The notes under the pieces: model-generated
What the model was told of the DNA's origin: nothing
Seen by the model: the letters and a program-made list of their open reading frames with translations, nothing else
Database searches by the model: none
Source of the DNA: Piromyces finnis
Lineage: Eukaryota; Neocallimastigomycota; Neocallimastigomycetes; Neocallimastigales; Neocallimastigaceae
Length of the DNA stretch: 64,000 nt
Assembly: GCA_002104945.1 (NCBI GenBank)
Contig: MCFH01000025.1
Span: 434,001 to 498,000, forward strand
Direction of reading: 5' to 3'
Part shown: positions 37,310 to 50,659 of the stretch, one piece after another
Numbering within the stretch: the first letter of the stretch is position 1
How the letters are laid out: each line of letters starts with the position of its first letter
Translations under genes and position numbers: made by a program

Positions 37310-39452
37310 ATTATTAAAAATGTATATTTATTATTTTTTGAAAAGCATGGAATTATATAATTACTAATAATATTTTATATTTTATCAATCCATTCTAATT
37401 ATTATATTAAAAAAAAAAAAAAAAAACATATAGATTGTAGATATTTTATTTACTGGTAGATATATTATATTAATGATGGGTTTATTTTCAATATTTACCG
37501 GTATCATATATAATGATTGTTTCTCAAAATCTTTCGTTTTTTCCTTTAAAAAGTCTGCCTATAAATTTGTACAAAAGCCAGGTATTACAGAAAATTTTGT
37601 AGATATTAAAGGATATAAAGAACAAGGAAAGGCCTTTTTATTTGGAATGGATCCTGTAAGTATTAATCCAAAATAATAAAAAATAAAGATAAAAATTAAA
37701 CCTTTATAAAAAAATAAATATATTAATACTTTCTAAAATAATATTAATAATTAATTCATAATCAAGGGATGGATTGATGCTTCCAATAGTATTATATTTA
37801 TGAATTCCTTCAAAATGAAAATGTCTATTATTATTGGTATTGTTCAAGTAAGTATGCAAAAAGTATAATAAATATAAAGTAAAAATTAAAAAGTAGTAAT
37901 ATATAATATAATTCTAATTTCACTTTATCCCAATTAGATGTCTTTTGGTGTGTGTTTAAATGTTGTTAACGATATCTACTTTAATAAAAAAATAAATATT
38001 TTCTGTGAATTTATCCCAGAAATTATTATGTTAAATAGTCTTTTCGGTTATTTATGTCTTTTAATTATTAAAAAATGGTTAACTGATTGGACTGGTGCAT
38101 CAGCTCCTAGTCTTTTAAACATATTAATTAATATGGTATTAAATCCAGGACATGTTGCAGAAGAAGAACATATGTACTTTGGACAAAGTTTTGTTCAATT
38201 TATTCTTTTAATTCTATTTATTGTTTGTATTTTCTGGTTATTACTTGCAAAACCATACGTTATTTTTGCTGAACGTAACCCACATCATAAATGGAGTAAA
38301 TGGAGATATTTACCATTCTTTACTGAAAGTAAATGGTTTGGTGATGAAGGAATTCATGGTGAAACAGAACGTTTAATGGGTAGTCAATATAACGAATCCT
38401 ATGATCCTTTACTAGGTAATGAAGATGGTAATGAAGAGGATGATGAAGAAGATTATAGAAACGAACAAAATCAAGAAGGAAGAGAAGATCATGATAGCAA
38501 TCCTTCTGAAATCAATAATAATAGTGCAGAAAGTAGTATGAGTGCTATTATTGTTGAAGAATTTTTACCAAAAAGACAGAAAGAAGTTTGTATTATAAAC
38601 CATTATTTTTTTTTTTTTTTTTCAACTCTTAAAAATTAACATACCCAATTTTATAATATATTTATTTTTTTTTTCTTCTTCTTCTTCCTCATCTTATTTT
38701 AAATAGGAACGACCATTTGTTGATTTAGTCGTTGATCAAATTATTCATACGATTGAATTTACTTTGAATTGTATTTCAAATACCGCTTCCTATCTTCGTT
38801 TATGGGCTTTATCACTTGCTCATTCTCGTAAGTACTTTAATTTTAGTGTTCATTAAGCAATCAAGCATTATATTTAAGTAATAATTTATTCACTGTGATT
38901 AATGTGTATTATCATGTTATTTATTTATTTACTCATTTATTTTCAACCTCTCTTTCTCTAGAATTATCTGCTATTTTATTTGATAAAATTTTTGTAATGG
39001 GTTATATGGATGGTATACCTAAAAAGTTTTTACCTATTACTATATTTTTAGCCTTTGCAATATGGTTTTTCTTAACTGTAGTTATTATGTGTGCTATGGA
39101 AGGTATGTCCGCATTCCTTCACACCCTTCGTTTACATTGGTAAGTAAAATAATAGTAGTAGTAGTAGTAGAATTGTGGAATAAAAAGAAAAAAAAAAATT
39201 AACTTTTTTGTTTAATCTTTTGTGTATGTATGTCTTATTTAGGGTTGAATTTGTAAGTATTAAAGATATAATTTATAAATTTTAATAATAAATAGTATAA
39301 AAGGAAATGAAATTATTAATTCAATTTTTTATTTTTATATTCATGTGTAGAATGGAAAATTCTATAAAGGTACTGGTTACCAATTTACGCCATTCTCATT
39401 TGAAAAAACGTATAAAGAAGAAAAAGATGCCGAATATTTAAAAAATAATTAA
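34714..39452 (+). CDS. VPH1: V-ATPase V0 subunit a (Vph1/ATP6V0A type)
   Basis: Membrane stator and proton-channel subunit of the vacuolar H+-ATPase. Resolved exons: 34909-35264, 35390-35468, 35588-35826, 35928-36034, 36139-36442, 36561-36776, 36970-37260, 37434-37655, 37767-37847, 37938-38585, 38707-38827, 38962-39139, 39243-39252 and 39351-39452, all in frame. From Met 34965 the product is 965 residues. The cytosolic N-terminal half has [24 protein letters not shown] and LRAWIT-like segments; the C-terminal half has the membrane domain with [15 protein letters not shown] and [16 protein letters not shown], including the essential channel Arg, and the [16 protein letters not shown] end. Upstream, an exon-like segment ending at 34741 (GACGACG|GT) would join in frame to 34909 but has no ATG, so the true 5' end is unresolved. 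An N-terminal extension of at least 65 residues with a His run precedes the normal start of the family. Confidence 0.93.
39243..39252 (+). other. 10-nt microexon of the V-ATPase a gene
   Basis: AG|GGTTGAATTT|GTAAGT: completes Trp and adds Val-Glu-Phe of the conserved LHWVEF block between exons 38962-39139 and 39351-39452. Both flanking introns have good GT-AG ends and omission would break the frame. Confidence 0.9.
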
Positions 39453-39453
39453 A

Positions 39454-39486
<33 letters not shown>

Positions 39487-40252
39487 ATTATTATCTATCC
39501 GTATAATTCATACTAATTCTATAGTTGGTTTTTAATTTAATTAGTATATATATAAATATTAGTATTATAACAAGTTATTTTAATGTTAAAAAAAAAATAA
39601 AAATTCATAGATTATTATTCTTTTTATACATATTCCTATTTTTTTTTTTTTTTTTCCTTAGTTTTATTATTATTTTATATTTTATATTGTTTTATACTTT
39701 CTCAATTTAAAAGGTAAATAAATCATTTTTTAAACAATAAAATTAAAAATAGAACATGAAAATGAAAACTATTTTCAATATAAATATTTTCTTTTTTTGT
39801 ATTTTTTTAATTGCTCATTTTATTTCTTTTATTTTGTGTTTCTTTGCATTGTATAAATAAATGGAGTATAAAAAAAATAAATAAATAAATAAATCAAAAG
39901 GTATCAAATTCTTGGTGTAAAAATATAAAGTATTAAGAAATACTTCTTTCCTCTCTTTCTAAAATATATATAGACATATAATAAAAGAGTAATCTATGAT
40001 CAATAAATAAATAAATAAAAAAAAAAAAAAAAAGTCTAATAAATATTATTTACAATAATAATAATTATAATAATATTCTCTTTTTTTTTTTTTTTTTTTA
40101 ACAAAAAAATATTTATAATAAATAGATATAAAATAGATTGATTAATTAAAAACTGAGATATGATAATGACATGATTCTATGAATAAATAACTTTAAAGAT
40201 GAATTTTTTTTTTTTTTAAGATTTCAATTTGAAAAAATGATTTTCTTCCTTT
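39453..40252. other. Convergent intergenic region
   Basis: Lies between the 3' ends of the V-ATPase (+) and DHFR (-) genes. Poly(A/T) and A/T-rich sequence, likely holding both polyadenylation sites; nothing else seen. Confidence 0.5.
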
Positions 40253-41309
40253 TTATGATTCTTCTGTAGCTTCATCTTCAGATGATGGTAAAGAGCTAGT
40301 AGTATCATCATAAGATGGTGAAGAAACAGCTTCCAATGATGGTGATGGTGTAGGTATTGAAGAAGTTGTAGAATTAGAATTAGATTCTGCGAGAGAATTG
40401 ACATTATATTTTTTTGTTGGGGAATCTAAGATATGTTCACATTTAGAATAAATTTGGAATTCAAATTTAATACCACTTTTAGCGTTGGTTTGTACACCCC
40501 TTACCCATTCACAATTCTTCATACTATTTAAGAAAATTCCTTCTATGGTATCATTATCGTTTAATTTAAAAGTATCGGATGGGATTTCTGGGAAAAAAGT
40601 ATCACAATCATATTTACCTTTAACATTTGTAATGAAAAGGTTTTCACAACTTGGATGTTGAATCCCTTCTTTATAAATTTGACCGCCACCAATTAAAAAT
40701 ATAGTTCCATGTTCTTGTTTGCTTAAATTTTCAAGACATTCCTTTAATGAAAGATAACATTGAACTTCTTTTGGTAAATTCCTATTAAAAAAAATAGTAA
40801 TAAAAATTAATTTCACAATTTCTAATTTAATTGAAATTTAATTGCGAATATAAAATAATTAACATTTATAAAAAAAAAAATCTAAAATCAAACAGTTTTT
40901 ATTCAATATATATTCTTTCTACTTACTTTGCATATTCTTTGTTTCTACTTAATACAACATTAATTCTATTAGGCATAGGTCTAAATTTTTCTGGAATGGA
41001 TTCCCAAGTATTTCTACCCATAACAACAACATTTTGTGGAATGTTATCTGTTATTTTTATTGGGAAATTATTTGTAACAAGAACTGGTTTATCTTTTTCT
41101 TCTACTGATTCTAATGTTCTTTGTCTTTTCACTATTGGTTTAGAAATTTTAGTTTCATATCTATTAAGGGTATGGGTATCTCTGAAAAGGCAAGTAATAT
41201 TCTTGAAATAACGAACATCTTCTGGAATTCTCCAAGGAATTTTACCACCTTTACCAATGCCTTTATTGGAAGCGGCAGCAACAATCATTGAAAATTGTGG
41301 AATTGTCAT
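40253..41309 (-). CDS. DHFR: Dihydrofolate reductase with insertion and C-terminal tail
   Basis: Two exons, 40927-41309 and 40253-40781, giving 303 residues. It reduces dihydrofolate to tetrahydrofolate with NADPH. Landmarks: [28 protein letters not shown] at the N-terminus (Pro-Trp then the acidic active-site Glu), [41 protein letters not shown] (NADPH loop), DTFFPEI and [10 protein letters not shown]. Two oddities: roughly 45 extra polar residues between the FKNIT helix and the VVMGRNTW strand, and a ~65-residue Ser/Thr-rich tail beyond the DHFR fold. No thymidylate synthase follows, so it is a stand-alone enzyme. At 303 residues it is well above the usual 160-230. Confidence 0.95.
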
Positions 41310-43728
41310 GTTGAATATATATAAGTATATTATTAAATGTAAATGTGTATATTTAAAAAAGATTTTGACGTTTTATTAATGAAATTTTTTTTCTTATAAA
41401 TTGAAAAACTATTATTTAATTGAATTATTTTTCATAATTTAAAAAATAAAAATATTTCCACTTTTAATAAAAGGTTCAATATTTTATTTTGTTTTTAAAT
41501 ATTAATGGTTATTCCTTTTTTGAATAGGTTTACTTGTTCCCTTCAAACATTCAATGAATACTTTTAATGTAATTAAAAAAATAAAATTGAAAAAAATTGA
41601 CCTTATTTAAACATTTTTATAGAAAAAAAAAAATTTTTTTTTAATAGCAAGAACTTTTCTATATATTTATAATGTATTGCAATATATATAAAAATTAATT
41701 TTTATATATTTTAAATAATAAAAAATAAATTTTAATATTATTTTTTTATTTACAATAATTTTTTGACTTAACAAAATATATTGTACAATATATTGTATTA
41801 TATTCTAATATATAAGTTTTTTTCTACTTTATTTTTAAAGTATTGGACAATAATTAAAAAAATTTTTTTTTGAAAATTTTAAAAAATTCATATAAAAATC
41901 TGATGGAATATTTGATTAGAAAACAAAAAATGAATGGAAATTTTATGTTGATTTTCAATATTTTAATGTATACATTGAATAAAAATGAAAGTGTTGTTGT
42001 TTTCATGTGATTTAAACGGATGTTTGTTTATTGGTGATGAATGACACCATTAACTAAATCAATAGTTGAATATCAATTCATACTGAGTTAATTTTTTACC
42101 AATAATTATAAAATGTTAAAGAAAAATTATACAGAAAAAAAAATTTACCAAAGAATTAAAAAAGTGTATCATTAAAGTATAGGAAAAAAAAAACCTATCA
42201 TATTAAAAAGAACTATATTTTTTTTACTTTATATATATAATATCTTTCTAATAAAATAATAAATAAGAAGGAAAAAAAAGGATTAACAAATTTCATTTAA
42301 TAAAAAAAAAAAAACCATACATTTAAATCCAAAAAAAAAAAAATGAACGATTCAAACTTACATCAAATCTTTTCAAATAACTAATAATAAATTAAAAAAA
42401 AATAAGAATTATTGTAATTGCTGGATCCTTTTCATTGAACCTTTTTATTTTATAATGTATTCATTTGTATTTATAGTTGTAATTAAAAAAAAAAAACTTT
42501 TATTTGATAAAGTTTAAAACATTGTAATTGATTAGATATCTACATTAATTTTTTATTTAAAATAGAGTTAAAAGTTAATTTTCTTTTCCGTATGAAATGA
42601 AATAAAAAGTTATTGATGCGGATGAATCATTATACTTTATCAATTTATTATTTTATTCTATTCATATCTTCTTTTCATAATTATCAAAAAACAAATTTAA
42701 AAAAGGTGAAATAAAAAAAAAATACATAACTTTTATGAATTCTTTTAAATATAAAAATAAAAATATACTAATTTAATATTATAAAATCAAAAAAAGTTCA
42801 AAAATTAAAGTGGCATTTTTATGTTGATTTCCTTTTTGTTTTCTATAAAAATAACTTATTAAACGTTATCAAGAAAATAATAATAATAATAATAAGTGCA
42901 TTTATTATTTTCATAAAGCATTGGAGTAATACTTTTTTTTTTTTTTTAAACGACTTTAATTATAATTTTATTATGATTTTTTCTTTTCTTTTTTTTTTTA
43001 ATAAAATCCTAATTTTAAATATTGTTCATTTATAGAATTATTGTTTTTCTTGTTTTTTTTTTAAAAAAAATTTACATCCACCAATAATGCAAGTTAGTCC
43101 AAAGAGTACTCCAATATTATCATTATCACTACTTTTCATTTTATATTTTATTTATAATTAAAAGTTGATAATTGTTCGTAAAAAAAAAAAAAAAAGTAAT
43201 GATTAAAATTCTAAAAAAGATTAGAATTATATAATTTTAAAGATTAGAATATGAAAATAAGAAATCAAATTTTTAATATTTAATAATAAAGAATTATAAT
43301 TAATGAAAAAAAAAAAAAGTAAATAATATTTAATTATTAATCTGTATAAAATAACTATATAATAAAATGCCACTTAAAAAAGTTTAGAAAGTCTTTTTTT
43401 TATAATTATTATTATTATTATTATTTTTTTTTTTTTTTGTATTTGCTTATTTATTCTTATGGTATTATTTTTTTTTTTATAATATTTATAACAGGTTTAA
43501 ATATAATTATTGAAATATTTTCAATACATTATTGTTTTATTGTGTAAATGTATAAATATGGAATATAAAGAATATATATATATATTTTAAATAACAATGC
43601 ATATATATAAATAAATATATGTTTAAAAATAGTTGTTTTGTTACATAGCCTTTATATTTGAATATCATTATAATAGTAAATATTTTTGTTTATAAATAAA
43701 GTAAATGAATAAACAAAGAATTGTGTAT
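41310..43728. other. 2.4-kb AT-rich intergenic region
   Basis: No protein gene seen. Long poly(A/T) tracts; a weak C/D-box-like spacing near 42034-42086 was considered but not accepted. Confidence 0.5.
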
Positions 43729-44969
43729 TTAATCAAGTAAAAATATTCTACTACGAATATCATTAGTAATCCATTTCATGCCTTTGACAAGATTTTCACC
43801 AGTATAGGCACTACAACTTTGAATATTCCAGTGACAAGATTCAATAGTATCAAGTTCCAAAAACTATAATTTTGAAAAAAATTAATATATAACAAAAGAA
43901 TATATAAGCAAAAAGAATATGACTTTTTTTTTTTTTTTTAATAAATCTTATAGAAAAATATATGATATTTACTTCTTGAATTTGGTCTTTTGATAATGCT
44001 GAAGGTAAATCTTGTTTATTTGCAAATATTAAAAGGGAGGCTCCAGCAATTCTCTTTATAATTTTATTATATTTTATTTATTTATTTTAATAATAATACC
44101 AATAATAATATTTTAAAATGTTAAAAATATACATAATAATAATAATAATAATAGGATTAAAATTTAATTTTTTAAAAAAAATAATCATTAAAAAAAACTA
44201 ACTATATGTAGAATATAATCAATTTATATATTATTTATGTTCTAAACAAACCTCTTCTTTTAATAAAGATAATAATTCTTTTTTACATAATTCAAATCTA
44301 TCTTTTCTATCAGCACTGTCAATAACCCATATTAAACCATCAGTTTGTTCAAAATAATTTCTCCAATAACTTCTAATAGATTTTTGACCTCCTACATCCC
44401 ATATATTTAATTTGTATCTTCATAGATAATAATAATAATAAAAAAATTAGTTTTTTTTTTTTTTTTTTTTTGAAATTTTTATCTTGATTTTTAATTATTA
44501 TTAAAATCAACATTTTAATTATATTTATAACAATTATTTATTATAAAATATTACTATTATTCCTATTATTTAAAATAAATACCCATCAAGTTCCATAGTT
44601 TTAATATTGAAACCAAGAGTTGGTGAAATTGTTGAAATGTCTTCTCCATTAATCTTCTTTAAAATAGTAGTTTTGCCTGCATTATCTAACCCACTTTTAT
44701 TTTTTTTTAAAAAAAAACGGAAACATTACATTATTATAAATAAACATTGACAGGAATAAAAGTTATATATATAATGAATTTCATGAAAGTAATTAAAATA
44801 AAATAAAACAAAATAATTTCATTATAAAAATTTATTCTATTTAATTTATATGTTTTCGACATTTTTAATAATTTTTTTTTTATTAATAATTGATACATAC
44901 TTACAGCATTAAAAGTCTAATTTCTTTTTCCTTAAGTTTATTTTTTTTAAGAATGGTTAATAGTCCCAT
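43729..44969 (-). CDS. ARL2: ADP-ribosylation factor-like GTPase ARL2
   Basis: Five exons: 44905-44969, 44583-44693, 44252-44417, 43973-44053 and 43729-43863; 185 residues. It begins [22 protein letters not shown], with the Gly-2 seen in ARF-family proteins. G motifs: GLDNAGKTT (P-loop), [10 protein letters not shown] (switch I), WDVGGQKS (switch II), FANKQDLP (NKxD) and CSAYTGENL (G5). The block [10 protein letters not shown]...[31 protein letters not shown] is closer to ARL2 than to ARL3 or ARF. ARL2 works with tubulin cofactors in tubulin dimer assembly and releases cargo from PDE6D-type carriers. Identification is very secure. Confidence 0.95.
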
Positions 44970-45807
44970 TTTTATAATAGTAATATTAATGAAATAATAT
45001 ATACTTTATTAAAAAAAGAAAAAAATACTTTAGAAATAAAAATATTAAATATTATATATTATATTAATATTTTTTTTTAATTAATTGATAATAGTTGAAT
45101 TTTTATAATAAATATAATAATTATATATAGGTTTAATTAAAACTTTAATTAATAAAATTTAAAAATACTAATTAATAAAATGCCCAAGAAAAAGAAGGAA
45201 AAACTGTAAAACTCTAGCACTGGACAACCCAAAATTTCTTTTAAAAAACAAAAATATTCATTATTAATATCATTATTATTACTACTATTATATACTATTT
45301 ATATATTTTGTCGACTATCAATAATGAGTATGAAAGGTGAACATCGATTCAATAGTTAATATTTATTTAAAAGATATAAACTGTTTATATTTATACAACA
45401 TTAAATATACTATAGAAAATAAATAATTATATTAATTCTATAAAGAGTTGACGGTAAAACTTTATCAATATTATATCGCTCTTATAAAAAATAATACTTT
45501 AATGATAATAGGTATAAATAGAACGTTAATTCCTTAATATCTGATATCACTTTTTTTTTTTGTTTTAATTTAAAAATAGTGTTTTATTATTTTATATTTA
45601 CTACAAAAAAAGATATATATATATTTTAAAATACAAAATAAAAATATGTAATTTTTTATATTATTATCATTTTATCATTGAAATAAAGTAATAATATTTG
45701 ATAAATGGTGTTTTTTTTTATTTATATTAATTTATGTTATTAGATTATATAAAAACATATAAGTAAATTATATTAATTTAAAAATAGATTTTAATATATT
45801 ATAATAT
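44970..45807. other. Intergenic region with a short Lys-rich frame
   Basis: AT-rich. A short frame at 45179-45208 (MPKKKKEKL) followed by ~50 bp less AT-rich sequence looks gene-like, but no continuation could be traced. Confidence 0.4.
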
Positions 45808-46558
45808 TTAACGTCTACTGAGTTTCTTTAAGTGGTTAAATATACGTGATTTAATCCATTCACGATCATGTGGTATATAAGCTTGGATGCTTGGTTCATA
45901 GCTTTTTTTTATCAATATAATAAATAGAAATAAATATAATTTTAATATATATAATTATTACATAAATATCTTTTTTTTTACAAACATTTAAATTTTATAA
46001 AAAAAATAAAATAATAAAAAAACTTTTTTGTTATATAATGATATTTACACTAAGCAACCGATATCTTCGAAACGATCAATATAATTATTTAAATCTGCTA
46101 TATCGTAGTTTATATTTCTAGCATTTGGATTTTGTTCTTGTAAAAAGTTTTCGTATAAACGAATAATTTCTAAATATATATTTTATTTATTTATTTATTT
46201 TTTTTTAAAGAAATAGAAAAAATTTGTTTTGTTAAATATACATTTGATAAATTTTAAAAATAAGCCTGTCAGCCTTTTTTTTCTTTTTTCTTTATTTTGT
46301 TTTTATTATAAAGTACCTTCAATAGCAAGTGCTACAGTATTGAAATCCATAAAGGTACGAGAACTCTTTATTTTTTTTCTTTGAATTAATATGATTGTAT
46401 GTTGAGTCTAATAAATTAGAAAAAAAAATATAAAATTTTGTATTCAATTAATTTTAAATTTATTATTACGGAAATGTATTATAAATCAATATTTAATTAT
46501 GTTTTTTTTTATTGCTCAAATGTGTACTTTTTTTTATAATTTCTCATATATTTACCAT
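45808..46558 (-). CDS. ERH: Enhancer of rudimentary homolog (ERH)
   Basis: Exons 46317-46407, 46049-46169 and 45808-45901, preceded by a probable first exon holding only the ATG (46556-46558, then GTAAAT). Total 102 residues, the usual ERH length. Matches to the family: HTIILIQ near the start, IIRLYENFLQEQNPN, ISYDI-like INYDIADLNNYIDRF, DIGCLVYEPSIQAYIPHDREWIKSRIF. ERH is a small dimeric nuclear factor that binds partners such as Mmi1 in fission yeast or SNRPD3 and CIZ1 in animals, and takes part in RNA processing and decay. The single-codon first exon is inferred from the missing Met and an in-phase ATG|GT 148 nt upstream of the second exon. Confidence 0.9.
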
Positions 46559-47124
46559 ATTTTATTATTTATTTATCTATTTATTATTATTTTTCTAAAA
46601 AAATATCCGGAAACAGTAACTATAATAATAATATTAATGAAAACATTCCATTTCAAATTTATTTTTTTTATTTTTATTTAAATTTTGATTTAAAGATTAT
46701 AAATATTGTTTAAAAATAAACATGTAAAAGATAGAGTTAATTGTGAAATATTAATATGTAGATAATATATATTGTATATTTGCTTATATAAATCTTTTAT
46801 ATTACCAGGTAAATAATTAAAACAATTTAAATAAAGCTTTAATTATTAATAGTAAAAAGAATATAGAAAAAAAAAAAAAAAAAAAAAATTAATGAATTTT
46901 AATCTTAATTAAATATTATAATTTTAATTAAAAAATATATATATATATAGAATTATATTGAATAATTTAATTGAAAAGGTAAATTATATTATGTTAAATT
47001 AAATTATGAAGCTGTAATATTGCCTTATTCATCCATTTTAATTTTATGAATAAGACATTATTAATTGTATATATAGCCGTCAATGTGAGTAACAACAACA
47101 ACAATAACAACAATAATAATGACA

Positions 47125-47159
<35 letters not shown>

Positions 47160-47439
47160 GCAACAGCAACAATTTATATTATTTTATAAAATTTGATTTT
47201 ATTAAGAAGAAAAATATTAAGGTATATATACAATACATTGTAATAAAAACATAATAATGTAGTACAATTATTATGATATATTATGATATTTATTATTTAA
47301 TATCCTTTACTAATATTGCTATTTCTTCATTCCTCTTTTCTTTGTAATTATTGTTATTATTTCTTACGTTCGAAATATTCAATATACTAAATTATGACAA
47401 TTAATTAGTATTAAAAAACAAGTATCACTTTTTTTTATT
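46559..47439. other. AT-rich intergenic DNA with a CAA repeat
   Basis: Contains a CAA/CAG-type repeat at about 47093-47172. No gene seen. Confidence 0.55.
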
Positions 47440-48795
47440 CTATATTCTTCGTTTTTTATTTGTTGGTTTATCGAAACCACCTAATAGTTATAAAGTTAAA
47501 ATAAAACAAAACAAAATAAAAATATTAGTACAACTTAATCATTGCTTATATCAAAACTTAAAAATTAAGATATATATTTTTAGTAATTACCATGCATTCC
47601 ACCCATCTTGGATTTATTTTTATTTATTAATTCCTTATTTTGATTCCATAATGAATCACGCTATTTTGCATAAAAGAAAAGAGTTATTATATTTAATATT
47701 TAAAGAAATAAAAATAATTATCATTCTATTTCATGATTATATATGATTATCTATGATCTATATTTTGTACATTTTCTTATTTCAATAAAAAAAAAAAAAA
47801 AAAATTACCTGTGATGTATCTTCTTTACTAAGATGAGTCCATTTAGTTTGCCCATCTCTACCAAACTTCTTAACTTGCATAATTTCTGGTAACATAGATT
47901 TATCAAATTTATCTTCCAAAGTTGGTGCAGAATAATCTCTGTTGATAATAGAGTTTTCATCTTCATCATCTTGATAGAAAGCCCCTTTGTGATAATATTT
48001 TTGTAAATAGGTATATTTTGTTTTTTTGTTTTTCTTATTTTGTTCTTTTTCTTTTTCCTTTAGAATTTCAGCATCAGTCATATTTCTACGTCTTTCAATT
48101 TCTTCTTCTTCTAGTATCTTAGCTTCTCTTTCTTCCTTATCTCTTTTTATTCTCTTTAATTCACGAAGTTTCCATAATTCGTATTCTTCTTTATCATCTG
48201 GTTTATCTGTATCATCTACCATATTGATATCGATATTACTTTCTTTTTCTATAAATTAAAAAAGGGAAAAATATCGTATATAGAATAGAATAATTTTATA
48301 ATAAATATTTATTATCATTTAATATATTTAATATGCTACTTCTTGAGTAATTATTGCTTATTTTCAAATTTATATATTTCATTTATTTTATATTAATTAT
48401 TTTTTTTTAATAGATATACCTTCTTTTATTTCTCTCATGACTTCTTCTGCCACAAGTTGATGGGATTCTTTTTTCTTTTCTTCTAATAATTGTTTATGTC
48501 TTTCAGCTGCTTCTTCAGCTTCTTTGGCTAATCTTTCTTGTTCTTTAATAGTTTCACGTTGGGCTCTTTAATTATTAAAAGTCATATTAAAAGAAAGAAA
48601 ATAATATAGATGAATAATTAGAATTTTTCATTTTTGTTTTAAAGTACTATAACTATTAATATTAATAAAAATTGACTTTTTTACTTTGGTACAAATACTG
48701 GTTTTAACATAACTCTATGTCCATATTCTGAATCTGAAGAATCAGTATCAGTTGTATATTCTGAGGAATCTTCTTCACTTTCTTCATTCTATTTA

Positions 48796-48826
<31 letters not shown>

Positions 48827-49384
48827 ATTTAATAGCATATATAATTTTTAAATATGATGAAATTATAATTTTAGAAATTAATTAATTATCGAAATTTTGA
48901 AATTTAATATTTTCTGAATATTTTCTGATTTATTTAAATGTAGAATATAGATTTATATAATTATTAACATTAAAATATCTACTTCTTCTTCTTCCTCCTC
49001 CTCTTCCTCCTCTTCCTCCTTTCTCGCTAGTGCTCTTTCTCTCATTCTTTGATGTCTTAACATAATTTCTTCTTCATCATCTGATTCTTGTTCTATTAAA
49101 AATGATTTTTAATTAAATATATATAAATTAATTAGAAACTAATTCGTTAAATCTTTATATTATCAAACAAATTTGTTTATCATTTAATTTTAGTGTTATT
49201 TTTATTTGTCAATGAAATTTTGAATGATTAATTTATTCAAATTGATTCATTTTAATTCATAATAATATCTTCTTCTATAATTATTTTATCTTTTCAATTA
49301 TTTTAGTAATTGTTGTTTTTAAAGTTTTCATCAATTAAATTAATTTGTTCAAGAAGGTAATTAATAATTATATTTATCGTATTC

Positions 49385-49435
<51 letters not shown>

Positions 49436-49812
49436 TTTTTTTGTTCGTTAATATTTTATTGTAATTATAATTTTTTGTGATTATTACTTTTTTCTTCTTC
49501 ATCCGAATCTTCCCCAGGTATAACATGATGTCGTCTCCTTGCCGTTCTATCCTCGTTTTCTGATGATGAATTATCACTTTGTTCTTGATTCATTAAACGT
49601 CTTAAACGTCTATCATTTTTTTTTGCTTGTGCATCAATTTCTTTCTTTAAGACTTCTTCATTAGTAGTGATTATATTTTCCTTTTTTTTACTTTTCAATA
49701 TAAGTTCTTCTTCTTCTTCTTCACTAGAAGAATCACTTTCTTTATAATTTTCTGGAACTTTTCCAGGCCAATATCTTACTTGTCTTTGAGACGGAGGATG
49801 ATAGTGTGACAT
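47440..49812 (-). CDS. MFAP1: MFAP1-like spliceosomal protein
   Basis: Seven exons: 49488-49812, 48983-49092, 48685-48788, 48420-48565, 47809-48248, 47591-47660 and 47440-47480; 411 residues. The N-terminus carries QRQVRYWPGK; the centre is long acidic and charged helix (EEEEE runs, RRRNMTDAEILKEKEKE); the C-terminal part has YTYLQKYYHKGAFYQDD, RDYSAPTLEDKFDKSMLPEIMQVKKFGR and WTHLSKEDTS, ending with MGGMHGGFDKPTNKKRR. These are the conserved blocks of MFAP1, a B-complex-associated spliceosome factor that binds PRP38. The charged middle region is likely a coiled coil or extended helix. Frame closes across all introns. Confidence 0.95.
49385..49434. repeat. (CTTT)n microsatellite in intron
   Basis: A pure tetranucleotide array of ~50 bp inside intron 1 of the MFAP1-like gene. 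Confidence 0.9.
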
Positions 49813-50659
49813 AGTTTATAATTATTATTATATATGATATATATGATAAATATGATATTTTATTGCTTTTTATTCTTTATAAATTTTATATAATTTATAA
49901 AAGATATATCATTTAACAAATAATTTAATTTATATATATTGATAATTGTTTATATTATTAATTAACATTTCATTTTAATTTTAAAATTAAAATGAAATCA
50001 TATATTAATATTTTTAAATATAAAGAATAAAAAAAAAATTTTTTTATTTATTATTAATTTCAAGTTTTTGATGTATGATTTTTTATTTGTCAATTTTTTT
50101 GGTTGAGAAATTATAATAAATTTTTTCAAACAAGTATTTAAGCATTTTTTTTTTTATTTTAATTATATTAAATATATTATTTATTTATGTTTTAAATAGT
50201 ATAAAAGTATTAAATTGATAATATAATTAAGAGATATAGTGTTTTTTATTCAAAATGAAATTTAAATGATAAGTATTAAAAAAAAAAAAAGAAAAAATAC
50301 AACTTAAAAGAGACAGAAATATATAACTATTCATATTCATGTTTTCTATATTTGATATGAGGGATTAATGTTATTATAATTTTTATATTTAATATGAAAT
50401 GTTAATAGTAAATAAATTAAATATTACAAACTAAAAAAAGATGATAAGGTTGTAAGAAATAAAAAAAAAAAAGAATAATAAATCATTGTAATAAGAATTA
50501 ATATTATGATATTTAATATTATAATATATATGTAAAATGTAATACTATATTTATATTATTCTATGTTATGTTATCTTGTTGTTATACAATGCTATATTCA
50601 TTATTTTTTTGTATTTTAATAAGCAGTACATATTACTAGAAATATTTGATATTTATGGA
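49813..50659. other. Intergenic region with 32-bp palindrome at 49967-49998
   Basis: Holds a perfect palindrome (arms ATTTCATTTTAATTTT and its complement) about 155 bp upstream of the MFAP1 start. Otherwise A/T-rich with no gene. Confidence 0.6.

Noticed and set aside
42034-42086. C/D-box snoRNA-like spacing (GTGATGA then CTGA)
   Set aside because: Boxes are short and there is no convincing terminal stem or guide match; expected by chance.
45179-45208. Short frame MPKKKKEKL upstream of ARL2
   Set aside because: Looks like the start of a basic protein, and a GTAAAA donor could follow, but no further exon could be traced; possibly a gene fragment.
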